Positions 36,897-50,200 of a DNA stretch of 64,000 nt are shown here, piece after piece (position 1 is the stretch's first letter; each line of letters opens with the position of its first letter). A program made the translations under genes and the position numbers. The notes beneath the pieces were generated by a model that did not search any database, was not told the DNA's origin, and worked only from the letters and a program-made list of their open reading frames with translations. This DNA comes from Polyporus tsugae (taxonomy: Eukaryota > Basidiomycota > Agaricomycetes > Polyporales > Polyporaceae), in assembly GCA_024305745.1 (NCBI GenBank), contig JAHRBS010000016.1, forward strand, positions 1-64,000. Reading direction: 5' to 3'.

Positions 36897-38713
36897 GATG
36901 GTTGTCGTGGTTGTGCTAAGGAGTGGAGGGAAAGCGGTCCAAGTGAACTCTCGTGGAAGGAACGGTGGCCGGTGCGCGCTGCGTCTTCAAGCTTCAAGCT
37001 TCAAACTCGGACAAGACGAGAGAAAAGAACAAGGGTACGCTCGGCGTAAGAGAGAGAGACGGAAGTTCCAGCTGTCAGGGAATGGAGACCACTCGACGCC
37101 CGCCGCGATGGACTTTATACCCTCCGCCGCTCTGCTCGAGCCGCCCCTTGTCCGTCCGTGAGCAACTTCGAAATGCATTGGCAAGCGCGCGATCATCCGA
37201 TCGCAATTCTGCCCCGGGCGCGTTGTCATCCCGACCAATCGTCCTCCATCTTCCCTGTCTATGTCGTGTGAGGGCATCATTTGGGCGTCCCACAGCCGGG
37301 CCAAGTATGTTTGTTCGTCTTCTCGATCAGCTCCACTGCCCCGTTCAAAGTATTTGTCTCACCCTCAAAACGTTCCGTCTCCACTTTGTGTCTAGCCTAA
37401 CCAGTACGATATTCAACGCCGCAGACGTGAGGACTACAGCAGGTGTCGATCCTTCGTGTCAATTTCAGGGTTCCGCCACAGCGGTGTCGAATCGCGCCCC
37501 CGTTTCCTGCTGGACGTTTGCAGCTACGCCCAAACGCCACAGCGGTCACACGCCCGCGCGGTGCCTCGAACGTTGTCAACGAGCAGGGCTCGAGTGTTGA
37601 AGCAGTTCCAATGTCAACGGAGAACCTGCCACTGAATCTTTCCGTCTGTTAAGATTCGTGTCCGTGGCGTCCTCGTCATTCTACACGCTCGAATTGGAAG
37701 GCGTACTTACCTCCTCGCAAGCTCCGATACTGTACAATTGTACCTTGCGCTTCCCTTGTTGTGTCGCGGCGTCCTGCTGTACGTCTTGTTCGGCGTCGTG
37801 AGCAATGGTGAAACGCACGTCGTCGAGAATCTGTGATGAACACCCACGGTCTCCCACAGGCCGGCTGGCCAGTATCCAATTCGTTCGTGTATCAGCCTGA
37901 TTGCATATGTTATTCCGAGCGGGGCGGCGGCAGAGGTCCGTGCAGCGCGCGCTAAGTACACCCTTGTCGTTGATTCGCTCCTCGCTTCGGATGTGCTTGT
38001 ACAAATGACCAATGGAGGATGTGGCCGACAGTCGCAGCCTACCATGAAGACGACGCGAAGATGGGGAGTAAACAAATGTTGATGGTGAGCACAGCAGCAA
38101 GAAGTCTCCTGGGACGTACCTGTGCAGTCGTGCAGTGTAAGCCGGTGACAGATCCTTAATACACGGACGTGGGGATCTTCCAGTTGCAAGCGGGGGCCTC
38201 AAGAGTTGAGGCGGCCTGCGAATGAATTCTTCTACGGCCTGCAGCTGTATGATAGACATAGCCTTACCGAGAGGCCCGCTGCGGAGACTGACGTCAGCCA
38301 AAATAACCTCTGTCAATGTGAAGGTGCGCTCGTACTCATACTCTGCGTCCAGGTGACGAACCGTGCCCAACAGAGCAGGGTAGGAAATTAGGATGCATGA
38401 AAGGAAGAGTCAGCCAAATATCGAAGAAGCAAGTATCCAAGAGGACGAATCTGGCGAACCTATCATGTAGGTACTGCGACCAGTGATGGCCGTTGTGTGG
38501 CAAGTACGACATACCTATCGGGGCAGCCTCTCTGCCATTGTCGGGCTAAGAGCATGAGTCAATGTTGCCAACGGCCGTGAGGGCTTTCGAGGGTGGACAT
38601 CGCGGACAGAGGCCAAGCACAGGCGTGCGGTCCAACTTCCATTGCCAAGTCAGAAATGGCAGTAAAGCACCGACATCAATTGATATTATGTTGATCCCTA
38701 TACCAAATCATAA
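36897..38713. other. Intergenic region, no recognised gene
   Basis: The first ~250 nt are the presumed promoter and leader of the minus-strand secreted-protein gene. An uninterrupted minus-strand frame of 229 codons occurs at 38370-37681, but it has no recognised domain and may be chance. No other feature is supported. Confidence 0.4.
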
Positions 38714-38785
38714 TCCGATATGGTGTAGTGGCTAACATTATCGCCTCTCACGCGATAGCCCGGGGTTCGATTCCCCGTGTCGGAA
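38714..38785 (+). tRNA. tRNA-Glu (anticodon CTC)
   Basis: The acceptor arm TCCGATA pairs with TGTCGGA (one G-T pair). The anticodon stem ATCGC/GCGAT encloses the loop CTCTCAC with anticodon CTC. The T arm CCGGGG-TTCGATT-CCCCG contains the internal B box GGTTCGATTCC at 38764-38774. There is no intron, the discriminator is A, and CCA is not encoded, as usual in eukaryotes. Confidence 0.96.
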
Positions 38786-38786
38786 C

Positions 38787-38791
38787 TTTTT
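38787..38791 (+). terminator. RNA polymerase III terminator of the tRNA gene
   Basis: A run of five T residues starts two nt after the discriminator base of the tRNA. Confidence 0.85.
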
Positions 38792-39047
38792 GTTCCTTCC
38801 CACCTCCAGCCTCACCGCCAGTCTCGATAGTCGGCAGGCTCAGGCTCCTCAGATCGACTTGTTCCCGACTGGCTGGAGCCTGGTACTCCTCATTGGTTTT
38901 TCCATTCTATCCTTTGTACGTTTTGAATCGGCTTTGGTAACGCGATCTCGTACTGGTTCTCATCGATTTCCAGTCCCTCCCATACGTACTTACAGGCATC
39001 TCCTCCAAATTCAAGGAGGAAACTAGGCTCACAAGTTGACCGCGGGC

Positions 39048-40150
39048 ATGGACACCACGCACGACGTCCTACCGCCCACATCTTCCCTCCCAGATGAGAT
39101 TCAAAGGGACTCAGACATCTGGTTCGAAGACGGGAACGTTATCGTCATCGCACAGAACACCGCCTTCCGCTTCCACAAAGGCGTCCTATCCCATCACTCC
39201 CAGGTATTCCGCGATCTCTTCCTAGTCCCACAACCTTCGAGTTCCAGAGCTGGTAGCCCGATCGATGTCCTCGACGGTTGTCCCGTCGTCTGCGTATCGG
39301 ACACCAGCTACGACTTCAGGGAGCTTTTCCGGGCAATCTACGGTGGTGTGAGGTACGTCGCACTCCGTCTTTGAGCCACACCGACGCAGGCCGAGGAACG
39401 AAGTTTGCGCGATACACTTTCAGCTACCTCCATCCTGACAGATCGGCTGCGTTTCCCGTCCTCGCTGCGCTGGGGCGCCTCGCGCACAAGTATCAGCTCG
39501 ACCAGCTCTTGGAAGCTGTCGTCCACAGGCTGAAGGGCACCTTCACGACCCAGCTCGAGGTCTGGGACCGCTCGGGCGGCTTCCACGCGTCACGATCGCC
39601 TTTGAAGCTTTCCCATCGTCATGCCATCGAGGCCCTCAATCTTATTCGTCTCCTCGACAAACCCGAGATGGTACCTACCGCTCTATATGGTTGCTGCCAA
39701 CTGGTGCCCGACTCCCTCGTCCGAGGTGTCAAGCGTGAAGACGGGGTGTCGCTAGAGTGCCTCTCATCCTCCGACCTGGTGCTATGCTTGGAGACAAAAG
39801 CGCTCCTAGTGCAGCGCACTGTTCGCCTCTTATCGCGCCTGTGTCAAGCCTTGGCAGCGAGGATCAAAGAAGCTGCGAACGACGGACGGTGCCCTTCCCC
39901 ATTCACTTGTGTAGTGGGCCTGAAGGCCTTGCTCGACCATTGGCGGGACTTTGCGGATGAATATGTGGACGAGGACCCACTAAGCGACGATTACATGGAG
40001 AGCCTGGACGCAGAGGAAGCCGGTGAGAGGATGTGTAGCGCATGCGTAGGTGCAGTCAGGATAAAACTTTCCGAGCTGCGGAAAGAGGTATGGATGGATC
40101 TTCCGCGTTTGTTGGGGCTAAAGCTCGAGGGATGGACGTCTTCTAGCTGA
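39048..40150 (+). CDS. BTB/POZ domain protein 1
   Basis: Two exons, 39048-39352 and 39424-40150, are joined by a 71-nt GT-AG intron. The BTB/POZ domain is N-terminal: DIWFEDGNVIVIAQNTAFRF, HKGVLSHHSQVFRDLF, then DTSYDFRELFRAIYGGV before the intron, and AALGRLAHKYQLDQLLE after it. BTB domains mediate homodimerisation and often Cullin-3 binding. The C-terminal ~230 residues match the general layout of the expanded BTB family in Agaricomycetes, including ALYGCCQLVP and a Cys pair in RMCSACVGAV; their function is not known. An in-frame ATG four codons upstream (39036) is an alternative start. A second BTB gene follows in the same orientation. Confidence 0.85.
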
Positions 40151-40421
40151 ATGCCAACGATGTACCGATAGGATTGACGTCGAAATTGTGTATTTTGAAG
40201 GACTTCAGGAGGAAAGCGCGCTCACAGGCAGGACTCCATGCCATACTTATATCGCCACGAGCTTGTCAAAGTTAACAAAGCACAGCACGCTCGCAAGGCC
40301 ACTCGGCAACTTACTTTGAGCTTTATGGCTTTCTACTCCCACGCCGCACGCATATCGACCTCGCGCGCAATCGACCAAGAGGTGGGTGGCCGTCTTCAAT
40401 CGCTACCGCAACCTCTTGACT

Positions 40422-41611
40422 ATGTCTCAACCGACCAGTGGAGAAGGCAATCCGGGGCGAACTGGCCGTCGTTCAGGCGAAGTGGAGGGTGGCACTCCCG
40501 AGAGGAACATACAATTCCGGCTCTGGTTCGACGACGGAAGCGTCGTCCTGGTGGCGTCGCGTACCGCGTTCCGTGTTCACGCATCCCTCTTATCTCGACA
40601 CTCCCCCGTCTTTAAGGAGCTCTTCGCTGTACCCCATACTTCCGAAGGAGAACATCTGAACGGATGTCCCGTATTCCACCTCTCGGATACAGCTGAAGAC
40701 CTGGATCACCTCTTACAGTTGATATACGACCCACCCTGGTACGCGTTGACTTCTGTGCCCCCCCCCCAGTAAGACCGTTAGTAACGCCAAACAGCCTCCT
40801 GCCACGCTTCAATCCCTTTCGTGAAGTTGCGAAACCTAGCTTCGCCAGACTCTCCGCGTACATCCGCCTTGGCTACGAGTACGAGATCTTTGCACTCGTC
40901 GACGACGCTGTCAGGTTTCTCGAAGCATACTTCACCACAAACTTCGACGTCTGGGAGAAGGTTCGACAGGGGAAGCGAGATCATACGCCCTTCACCTTCT
41001 CCGAGAACCCCTGCGCGGATGCGATCGACACCGTGAACCTAGCCCGCATGACGGGGACGTTCTCCCTCCTCCCTGTCGCGCTCTACCAATGCTCCCAGCT
41101 CGACCCCTTCGACTTGATGGAGGGCGTGAAGCGCTCCGAAGCGGACACCCAGGTCTTTTCCCTCTCCAACGCCGACATCGCCCTCTGCCTTCGGGCGAAG
41201 CAGACCCTGCTAAAGGCGTCCGCGAACGTCTCGGCGATCTCGCTTTTGCTGACCCAGTGCAGCGAGCCGGAGTTCTCGGGGACGTGCACCGACCAGGTGT
41301 ATGGCATCTCGACGTCTGGTGTGCTGCGGCTAGACCAGGATCTCACCACGGATCCGCTGGGATATGTCCCGTTGACGGATGGGCTAGGATTGCCACTTGA
41401 ACGCCTTGCTGGTCCCGTGGAGCTATGCGAGACGTGCAAGACTGGGGTTGCATTCCGAGCGAGATCGGCAAGGCAGCGCATCTGGAGCGAGTTGCCAACT
41501 TACTTCGAGCTCCTGACGCTCGATCCCGAGATCAGGATGGTCATAAACGACCCACTTGTTAGAGAAATGGAAGACCAAGGCGATCAGTATGTATTCTACA
41601 AATCGAAATAG
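40422..41611 (+). CDS. BTB/POZ domain protein 2
   Basis: Exon 1 is 40422-40738 (an upstream in-frame ATG lies at 40386). A 56-nt intron (40739-40794) contains a run of nine C residues and a TAGTAAC branch-like site. Exon 2 is 40795-41611. The BTB motifs are FRLWFDDGSVVLVASRTAF, HASLLSRHSPVFKELF and DTAEDLDHLLQLIYDPP, then ARLSAYIRLGYEYEIFALV. The C-terminal half has TFSLLPVALYQCSQLDPFD and the Cys pair VELCETCKTGV, parallel to the first BTB gene. The order of motifs suggests tandem duplication followed by divergence. The biological partner is unknown. Confidence 0.85.
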
Positions 41612-43601
41612 GACGATTAACTCACTGACAGTCTTTGCCGGATAACGATAGGTTGGGAGAGGTCTGAGACCGTCCTACTAGACTAGATGGACTGGCATTC
41701 TTGTCAGGATATGCTTCAGTCACCGGTGGATAGCGTCCGCTTTTACCCCTGCGTCATTTATACATATAGGTTGAACGACATGATGGTACCTGGACAAACG
41801 GCCTGAGTTGAGCTGACGAACCGCACTGCTGTACTGAGCGGCGCCATGAAACACGACATCCTTACACTGGCTCTTAGAACTTCGCACATCAAAGTGACCC
41901 TGCTTGGCACGGGAATCTCGATGTGCATACGATTGAAGGTCCAGGACGCAAGGGCTAACAGGCTACCTCGCAGGGCCTTTGGGTCTGGAAGACGTTCCTG
42001 GCCACACCGCCACCCGCCACCGTCAAAGTCGCCGCTGCCTGTGCGATCTACTTAAGTAAGTAGGTGTCCGCCCGCCACTGGCAACTCTCCGCAGCACCCG
42101 ATTCGATACTGATTCGATTCACGATTCACGATTCACGATCGTGGCAGGATCGTACCTCGCATGAATCGGTGAAGCACACAGGTGTCCACATATTGCGCGC
42201 GCTTACCTTCATACATGAGAAGGTCAGTGTACTTATGGCGACGAGAGACAGCGGCCCGTGCGGGTTCAGGTTACGAAGCGCAAGGCCTGGGACGGTGCTC
42301 ACCATCGTGAGAAGCTTTATTGAGTGGTGTTCGGCGCCGGTGGGCGGGGGTGATGGCATTGGAGTTAGTTCGACCGCGCTGAGGTGCACTAACCATAATG
42401 AATGCGACATGTAGCACCAATTTGTAGACGATTCCCGAACAGAAACGATGTCAGTCGCTCGTCCGGCGTGTATCCGTCACTTAACTGAAGACCGGACCGG
42501 TAGAGGTGCGCATGCGCTCGAGCCTGAGAGTTCCTGAAATGCAAGGCAGGGTCCCCCCAGTCCGAAGTCGTCCGACAACTTCTCGGACGTGCCCCGGTGG
42601 TCGGGGGTTCGGCGGGGCGGCCAATTTAAACTTTGCGCTGACGGGATGAGCGGTCAGGTAGAAGGTGTACCAGCGTGTGCATGTACCCATGGCCATGTGC
42701 AATGACCACTACGTCTTGGTTTGGTGAACCGTTATGTACGGATTCAGACGCGAGGCGTCTTCGATTCCGTTCCGTCGAAGGCGTACCGCGAGGCCGGCGA
42801 CCCTAGACAGAGATACTCCCAGCTTGCATTCTCCGTGTCTTCCCCCGTTAAAGTTGGCTTCCCTCGGGATGGAAGTATGCGGTTCTTGGCCATGTGATGA
42901 GCTTGCATGGACCACGGGTCCTTGCTTTGCGTTATGGTGGTTATTGCATCCATCAGCAAATGTCTCGCCTACAATAGTACGACGTACCTGACCTGGGGAT
43001 ATGAAGCTGTGGACATCCAAGTGTCGGTGGCCTAATGTAAGGCGTAGGGCAACCTTGACAGAGGGTCCCATGTAAAAGCGGAGAGACCCTAGTACTCACC
43101 GTGGCGGAGGCTTGCAGCCGGGGTAGACGATCGTGATCACCGCTCTCCGGAAGAGCTTGAATGAGAGCTGAACGCGGTTTCGGTGATGAGCGAGCGTGTA
43201 CGGCGACGGCAGAACGCTGCTCATCGGGCATCGCGGCCGGGTGGTGGTCGTTACAAGTCAAGCACGTTTGAGCGCCTAGTAGTACATTTGACGAAACTTG
43301 GATAACTTAGTAGTACGCCGACTGTCCCTCTATCCAATCTTTATCACTGACGCCATGGTGCATCGCACACCAGATTACGCAACGTCGGACACGCATTTCG
43401 AGCTTCAAGAATCAGAAGCAAAAGATCTCGTTGATACAGTAACTAGTAATACATGGCGCGAACGTTCATACTAATCGTGACTAACAATGCATCCAGTGAT
43501 ATTCGTAAACAACCGCTCGAACGTGAGGGGAGGTGCGAAGCGTACATAATGCACGAACACAATTCTTTAAAGAGGAGAGAGGAATGATGAGGCAGCCCGG
43601 C
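41612..43601. other. Intergenic region, no recognised gene
   Basis: Several short open frames occur on both strands, but none has a recognisable domain or consistent splicing. A short GATTCAC tandem lies near 42114-42140. The right end is the 3' flank of the hexose transporter gene. Confidence 0.4.
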
Positions 43602-45605
43602 TCACGCGGTCTGCTTCTCGTCGTGGCTCTCGACCTCGTGAATGTCGTGCTGTGCAGCAGAGAACGGCGTTAGCATACGTTGAAGGCAGGACAGGGGACG
43701 AGGAAGAGAAGAAAGCACATACCTTGACGTCCTTGAGGGTCCTCTTACCGACGTCGCGCTTGATATTCCAGGCGGTGAAGACATGGCCCTGCGCGAAGAC
43801 ATCCTCGATCTCCTCGAGCGTGCGGCCCGCAGTCTCGGGGAACATGAAGAAGATGTGGATGAACGCCGCAAAGTTGAACGTGCCGAAGATGAAGTATGTC
43901 TTCCATGCGATGTTCGACAGCCCGGGCGGCACGGCGTACGCGAGCGCGAAGTTGAACAGCCAGTTCGCGGACGTCGACACGGAGACCGCCTTGGCGCGCA
44001 CGCGCATCGGGAAGATCTCCGCCGGGTACGTCCACGAGACGGGGCCCATGGTGATGGCGAACGAGCAGACGAAGAAGTAGGAGAAGACGATGATGGCTTT
44101 CGTGATGCCGTCGTGGCCCGTGATGACCCACACCCTATCGCCGTCGACGGTGCCCCACGCGCCGTACCTGCCCTGGAGACCGCCGACGAGGTAGAGCCAG
44201 ACACCCATTAGAAGCGTACCGGCGAGGAGCATCGGACGGCGACCCCACTTGTCGATGTAGATGATGGCGGGTACGGTGAACACGACGTTGAGCACGTACT
44301 GGACGGCGTCAGCGATGAGGTTGCCACGGCGCCCGGTGAGACCGGCGCCCTGGAAGACGTAGACGATGTAGTACATCATGATGTTCATGCCCGACAGTTG
44401 CGACCACATCTGGAGCGAAGCACCGAGCACGACACGACGGTAGATACCCGGCTTGAAGAGGTCGAGGTAGGACTTGGCGCCTTCGGTGCGCTCAAATTGG
44501 ACCTGGTCCTTGATTTCGGCGAACTCGAGCTGGACGAGCTCGTTCTTCGGGTCACCGTTACCGTGAAGGTCGGCAAGGATCTCGAGGGCCTCGGCCTCGC
44601 GGTCGTGATCGATGAGCCAACGGGGTGATTCGGGGAAGAGGAGCATGCCGATGGAGAGGATGATGGCGGGGATCATCTGCAGACCCCAGGGAATACGGAA
44701 GGACGCGACGCCATCGATGTAGGAGCAACCGAACTGGACGAAGTACTGGAGGAGGATACCCCAGGTGATGGCCCACTGCTGGAGCGAGACAAGACGACCA
44801 CGGATGCGGGGCTCCGCAATCTCAGACTGGTAGAGGGGGACGACGGCGGAGGCCATCCCGACAGAGAGGCCAGAGATGATGCGGCCAACCACGAGCATAC
44901 CACGATTCTATCAAAACGCATCACATCAGCCTCGGCGTTGATTGCATGCACGAGTGTGAGAAGATGATAAAGTTCATGCGGGCAGCGGTGGGACCAGATC
45001 CTTGGGGATAGGGACGAGAACGCGGCGAAGCTCCCGCATTATCCCACTTAGCCGAAGCGCTCGACTGGGCCGGGTCCCACGGGGCATCCAGACTGTGATC
45101 TCACCCCCACTCGCACACCCTAACGACCGCAAATAAACGAGAAATGGGAGGGCAACTTACGACGGCCGCGCACTGGAGGATGGAGCCAATGACCCAAATC
45201 CAACCAGAGATGATGATGGTCCACTTACGGCCGATGACATCGGCGAGCTTGGAGACGGCCAAAGACCCGATGAAGGAGCCGGCGGGCATGGAGGCGACGA
45301 TGGCACCCTGAGCGGAGGAGCTGGGGTAATGGAACGTCCTCTTGTAGGCGTCGTTGGAGAGAACGCCGGACATGGACGAAATGTCCAGACCGAAGAGACC
45401 ACCGCCGATACATGCGAACGAACCGACGATGTACTGCAAACAACAAGAAAGAAATAGTTAGTTCAGGTAGTCCAATAATAACATCCTACAGACATACCGG
45501 ATTGGAGGCGATGGCAGCCGAGTACTACGGTAGGATGCGGAATGATCGTTCGTTAGTCGGAGTGTGCGACTCGAGAGAGAGGATAGGACGTACGCCCTTA
45601 GCCAT
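43602..45605 (-). CDS. Hexose transporter, MFS sugar porter family
   Basis: Five exons read 45605-45594, 45524-45498, 45433-45161, 44907-43723 and 43649-43602, giving 514 residues, the usual length for fungal hexose transporters. The first exon encodes only MAKG. Sugar-porter signatures are present: the GRKW-type loop in ADVIGRKWTIIISG, GRIISGLSVGMASAVVPLYQ with SEIAEPRIRGRL, PESPRWLIDHDRE, the QLSGMNIMMYY motif of helix 7, and FPETAGRTLEEIE after helix 12. Twelve membrane helices are expected. The protein would take up glucose or another hexose across the plasma membrane by facilitated diffusion or proton symport; the exact substrate cannot be told from sequence. It lies next to a secreted beta-glucosidase. 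Confidence 0.92.
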
Positions 45606-47226
45606 TTTGGCAGACAGATCCCGTAAGAGAGGGGAGGACTGGCTGAGTTGGACCGCTGGAGGAGGGGGAGCACGGAGCTTGGGACCACAACCAGGGAAAC
45701 ATTCTGGAGGAGTGCGGTGTTATATAGGACGTAGAACATGTGGCTGGAGTGTGAGGCGAGCGCCGCGGAGGTCGTCTGACCTGGTCTGACCTGGCTAGGC
45801 GTGTCGCGAGGTCCCCATAAATCCGGGGCCGGGGACCCACCGATTTGATGAGCTTGCCGAAGCGATCAACTTGAAGCCGACCGTCGGGTCCATGGCGAGC
45901 GGTATAGCAGGACGGTCGGACCGCCCTTCCGGCACTGACACTGGCAAACAAGAAGAATCAGAGTTCGTTATGGAGAACATGGTCGACGAAACAACGCACC
46001 TTGCATTCACCAGGCCGACCCTAGGACGTAACTCACGGAGATCAGCCCCATCACTGGCATGGCCATCTGGCAGAACATCGTCAACCGACTCGACTGACAT
46101 ATGTGTGAGTGAGTGACTGGCACCCACTTTCGGTTCGGACAGGATTATGTGCAAGCAGTCGCGCGGACCCGAACGAAGAAAAAGATCCGGGTAGTGCTGT
46201 AGGATAGATATCAAGCGCAGCAGCCGCCAAAAGCCTCATGACGCCCCCAAAAAGAGCGTCCTCGAGGCCAACCATCGCGCAAAGGAGGGATGATGACAGA
46301 GCGAGAACTTGAACACAGACTGGCTCAAGTTTCTGTCGGTCGAGTGCGATGAGGGGAGATTTGGATGGCCACGGTCGTTGGCAAGCTGCGCCATCGAATT
46401 CGAATGCATGGGTTGGACCAAAAGTAGCCCCACTTGAGCGCCTCTCCGGTTGGACGAGCCCGAAACATCTCAGGAACCCAGTGGAACGCGGGACCAACGC
46501 GGCCCGTGCATACATAGTTTTCCAGGAACAAGGCCCAAAGAAGAGCCAATTCATGTTTCTGATCTAAAAAACCATCTTTGCAGCACCACTCCACTGCCGA
46601 AAGCACTGTTCGGCTATTTCTCTCTGATTTACGCACGCTCGGCCATACTTATGTAGGTGCCCGGTATTTCTCTCTCCAGACATTCTGCCATGCCAACCCG
46701 TCGCAGTTCAAGTCGCAATTCGCAATTGAGCCTGAAGTTCAAGCATGGCAAACGCTCTCAGGTTTCTCTGTGGTACTTACGCCGGTACCAACTCGCCGGG
46801 CGTCTCAGGCTAGTGAAACACCGCCCTTTCTGACATTTGCTCGCCCATCTCGAATCATTCCCTGCTCCGGCCCGAGTTTCCGATGCCATCCATGAAGGCT
46901 TCATCGACCGCAATGATATCAGTCCGCTCTCCTCCGGTGACCGGAGCTCAGGAGCGTGCACCGAGGCCCTTCTCCACATGCCGGGATGACAGCTGGATGC
47001 GCCAGTCGTCCCACACCATTCCTCTGAACCGGATCTCGCGTCCTAAGGCGCCGTCTGAGGTCGACATCGTTCGCCGCCTGGCTTTATTTAGCGGCGAGTC
47101 CGCCAAAGGCAGTCACGGCTATAAGTAACTCCCAAGGATGTCCCAGTTGATGTGCCACTGACGAGCAAACTCCCCGGTGTAAGATGTATACCACGGTCCT
47201 AGTTGTACAATCAACAGCTTTTCGTT
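45606..47226. other. Intergenic region, no recognised gene
   Basis: The left ~400 nt are the presumed promoter of the hexose transporter. The rest holds only short unrelated open frames; nothing is supported. Confidence 0.45.
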
Positions 47227-50200
47227 TCACTGAACGGTCAGGGTCGTATTCACAAACGTCAGGTCGCTCGTTCCGATCTTGATCGCGAACTTGCCCGGTT
47301 CGACGACCCATCTGTCGTCCAGCGACCAAAGCCCAAGCTGCGATGAGTTCACGCTTATTGTCACAGCCTTCGACGCTCCGGCACTGGTGGATGTAACACC
47401 CCAGATGTCAGACGTCTGACCGGGGCTTTCAAATGAACGAGGATAGGACGAAGACTTACGCGAGGTCGACTTTCTGGAACCCGATAAGTTCCTGGTTCGG
47501 AGTCACAACCGAGGACACAAGGTCGGTTGCGTATACCTAGAACGACGTCCGGACCAGGCACCACGTCGACGCGAATAAATTGCTTGCTTGATTTGCCAAC
47601 ACGCTAAGCAACTAACACGCACCTGGACCACTTCCTTGCCGTCCCTGTCCCCTGTGTTGTGAACTGTCACCGACAAGCTGAAGTCCTCGCTCGTGCTGAT
47701 CGTTGTTTTTGACAGTGTGAGGTCCGTGCTGAACGCGGCCGGTTGTCAGCACAAGCGATGGCTTGAACGCAGCTAGAAGGGGGACTGACTAGTTGAACGT
47801 CGTGTAGCTCAAACCGTGTCCGAAGCTCCACAAGGGGACGGGGCTATCTAAAACGTACTGCAACAAACCATTGGTGAGTCCGACTTACGACCGGGAGTGG
47901 TTTTAGTTTCGTTCCCACTCACCTGATGGCCGAATTTCAGGGTTCCGTCATCGAGAACTTGCCCAGGGTCGACAAACCGGCCGCCTTTCAAGTAGTTGTA
48001 GAACACCGGTGTCGTCCCTACGCTTCGCGGGAATGAGACCGGCAGCTTCCCTACATGCAACATAACGGCCAGACAACGCAGCGCGAGAACCACGAGGACC
48101 GTCAATAGTCAACGATTAACTGTGGGCGGATCGAACAGCAGAACACACCTGAGGGGTTGACGTCTCCGAAGATGACCTCCGCGAGAGCAAGCCCACCGAG
48201 CTCTCCTGGGTAGAACTGCTGAACGACAGCATCCGCATCTATCATCGCAATCGTTAGCGAGGACGGTCAACCAGATCCAACACGACAAAATCCGCGCCCA
48301 CAAAAGTCTATCAACGTGATCATGCCGGGATAGAAGGAAGGGCCCAGGCGATGACTCACGCGCTTGGATCCACGGCTCTGCGACCGGTTTCCCGCTGACC
48401 AAAACGACAATCGTCGGTTTCCCCACGCCCTTGACGGCTTGCACAAGTTGCAGCTGGGCCCCCACCAGGCCGAGGTCCGACAGGTCGACATGCTCGCCCG
48501 TCGTCGCGTTCGTTCCCGGGGTCCACAACAGCGTCTGGTCGAGGGTCCACGTGCCGACCATGACGATCGCGACGTCGGCGGACTTGGCTGCTTCGATGGC
48601 GGCGGGGATGCCGGATGGATCGTTCGACCATAGTTCGCATCCTTGCGCGTACTTGATCTCCACTGAGGTGTTCGCTAGCAACTCGGTGAAGCCGGCGAGG
48701 GGGGAGATGCCGTTAAGGGAAGCGTTGAAGAAGACATAGTCGCCGAACTGTGCAGCGGGTCAGTTAATACACGTGCCAAGGTAGGGTGGAAGAACGACGA
48801 ACGGAGACGCGGTCGACCTGTGGACCGATAAGCGCGACCGAGTTGATTGACTTGCTGAGTGGAAGTGTGGCGTTCCTGTTTTCGAGCAGAACGATGGACT
48901 CCTGCTCCATGCTGTGGAGGAGCTCGCGAGTCTCCGGAGTGCGTAGAGTGCTGAGGTAGTCATCATACGGGAACGGGTCTAACAATGATACCTGTGAGCT
49001 CAAGCACGAAGAAGGGGGTCCGAAACGAAACACACTTTCAAACAATCCGAGGGCCAATTTCGTCCGGAGCATGGCCTTGACTGTCTCATCGACGTATTTG
49101 ATGTCAACTGTACCTGCCTGAACTTGATCCGGAAGTGTGAGGAAGGTGTACGATCCACCGCCCATCTCTCCGCTAAGGCCGTTCTCGAGCGCGATCTTCG
49201 CGGCGCATTCACGAGAGTCGCAGAGACCGTGTTGGTTGATCAGTAGGTCGACGGAACCAGCATCTGTCGTCACCCAGTACTTGTAGCCCCATTCATCACG
49301 AAGCTAGGGATCATGGGATTGAGCAAGTATTTGACGGCATGCGACGAAGGGGACAAACAATCTCAGTGAGCAAGTCTAAAGCCGTTCAGTTAGTACCAGC
49401 TAATGATGTCAAGCGGATGTCGCCTTACGCTTGTTCGCAATCGCGGGAATACCGTCATAGCTTGAATAAGCGGTCATGATTGAGAACGCCTCGACGCACG
49501 CGCGGTTGAAAGGCTTGAGGTAGTTCGTGCGAAGTTCGCGTTCCCCTCCGGAGACCTGCGCAGTATTTCTTCCCCAACGCTGAGCACAACCACAAAAAAG
49601 AGACGAAGTTCATACAACTTACAGTCCGCCTTGAGGGCTCCCGAACGCCGCAAAATGCTTGCATGTTGCTGCCATGCGTCCGATCACGTTCGAGCTGACG
49701 TTGCGGCGCCTGCCGGATTGCAGGCCGTTCACGTACGCATGGCCCATCTCTCCCGTCCTTGCATGAATGCTTGTTAGCCGTATTCGCGCGACGACAGTGA
49801 CAGACTCTCACAGGAACGGATCCTCTCCGAAGTTCTCCTCCACGCGTCCCCACCTCAGCTCACGCGACAAGTCCAGCACCGGCGCGAAGATGTGCGAGAT
49901 CCCAAGCCCCTCGGCTTCGTTGGCGATGGTCTGCGCCGCGTTCTGTAAGAGATCCGGGTTAAAAGACGCAGCGAGACCGATGGGCGACGGCCAGATCGTC
50001 CCGTTGTTCGTGAACCCGTGTAACCCTTCGGACTGGATGAGCGCAGGGATGCCGAGGGTGGTGTTCTCCATGAGATACTTCTGACCGACCGTCACCCCAT
50101 AGACGAATTTGTCCCAGGGCGTGAGGTAGCCGCCCCATATCGAGCCGGCCTTTTGGGCCATCATGGCTTCCTACGACAACATGTTCCGGTCAACGGGGAG

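Noticed and set aside
35974..37161. 395-codon plus-strand frame over the secreted-protein gene
   Set aside because: Antisense of a GC-rich gene; the minus strand has signal peptide, repeats and splice site.
37681..38370. 229-codon minus-strand open frame as a gene
   Set aside because: No recognised domain, no splice support and no start context; kept only as a remark in the intergenic entry.
49262..49264. Beta-xylosidase assignment for the GH3 gene
   Set aside because: The nucleophile region and the long conserved C-terminal blocks resemble fungal GH3 beta-glucosidases better; substrate still not proven.
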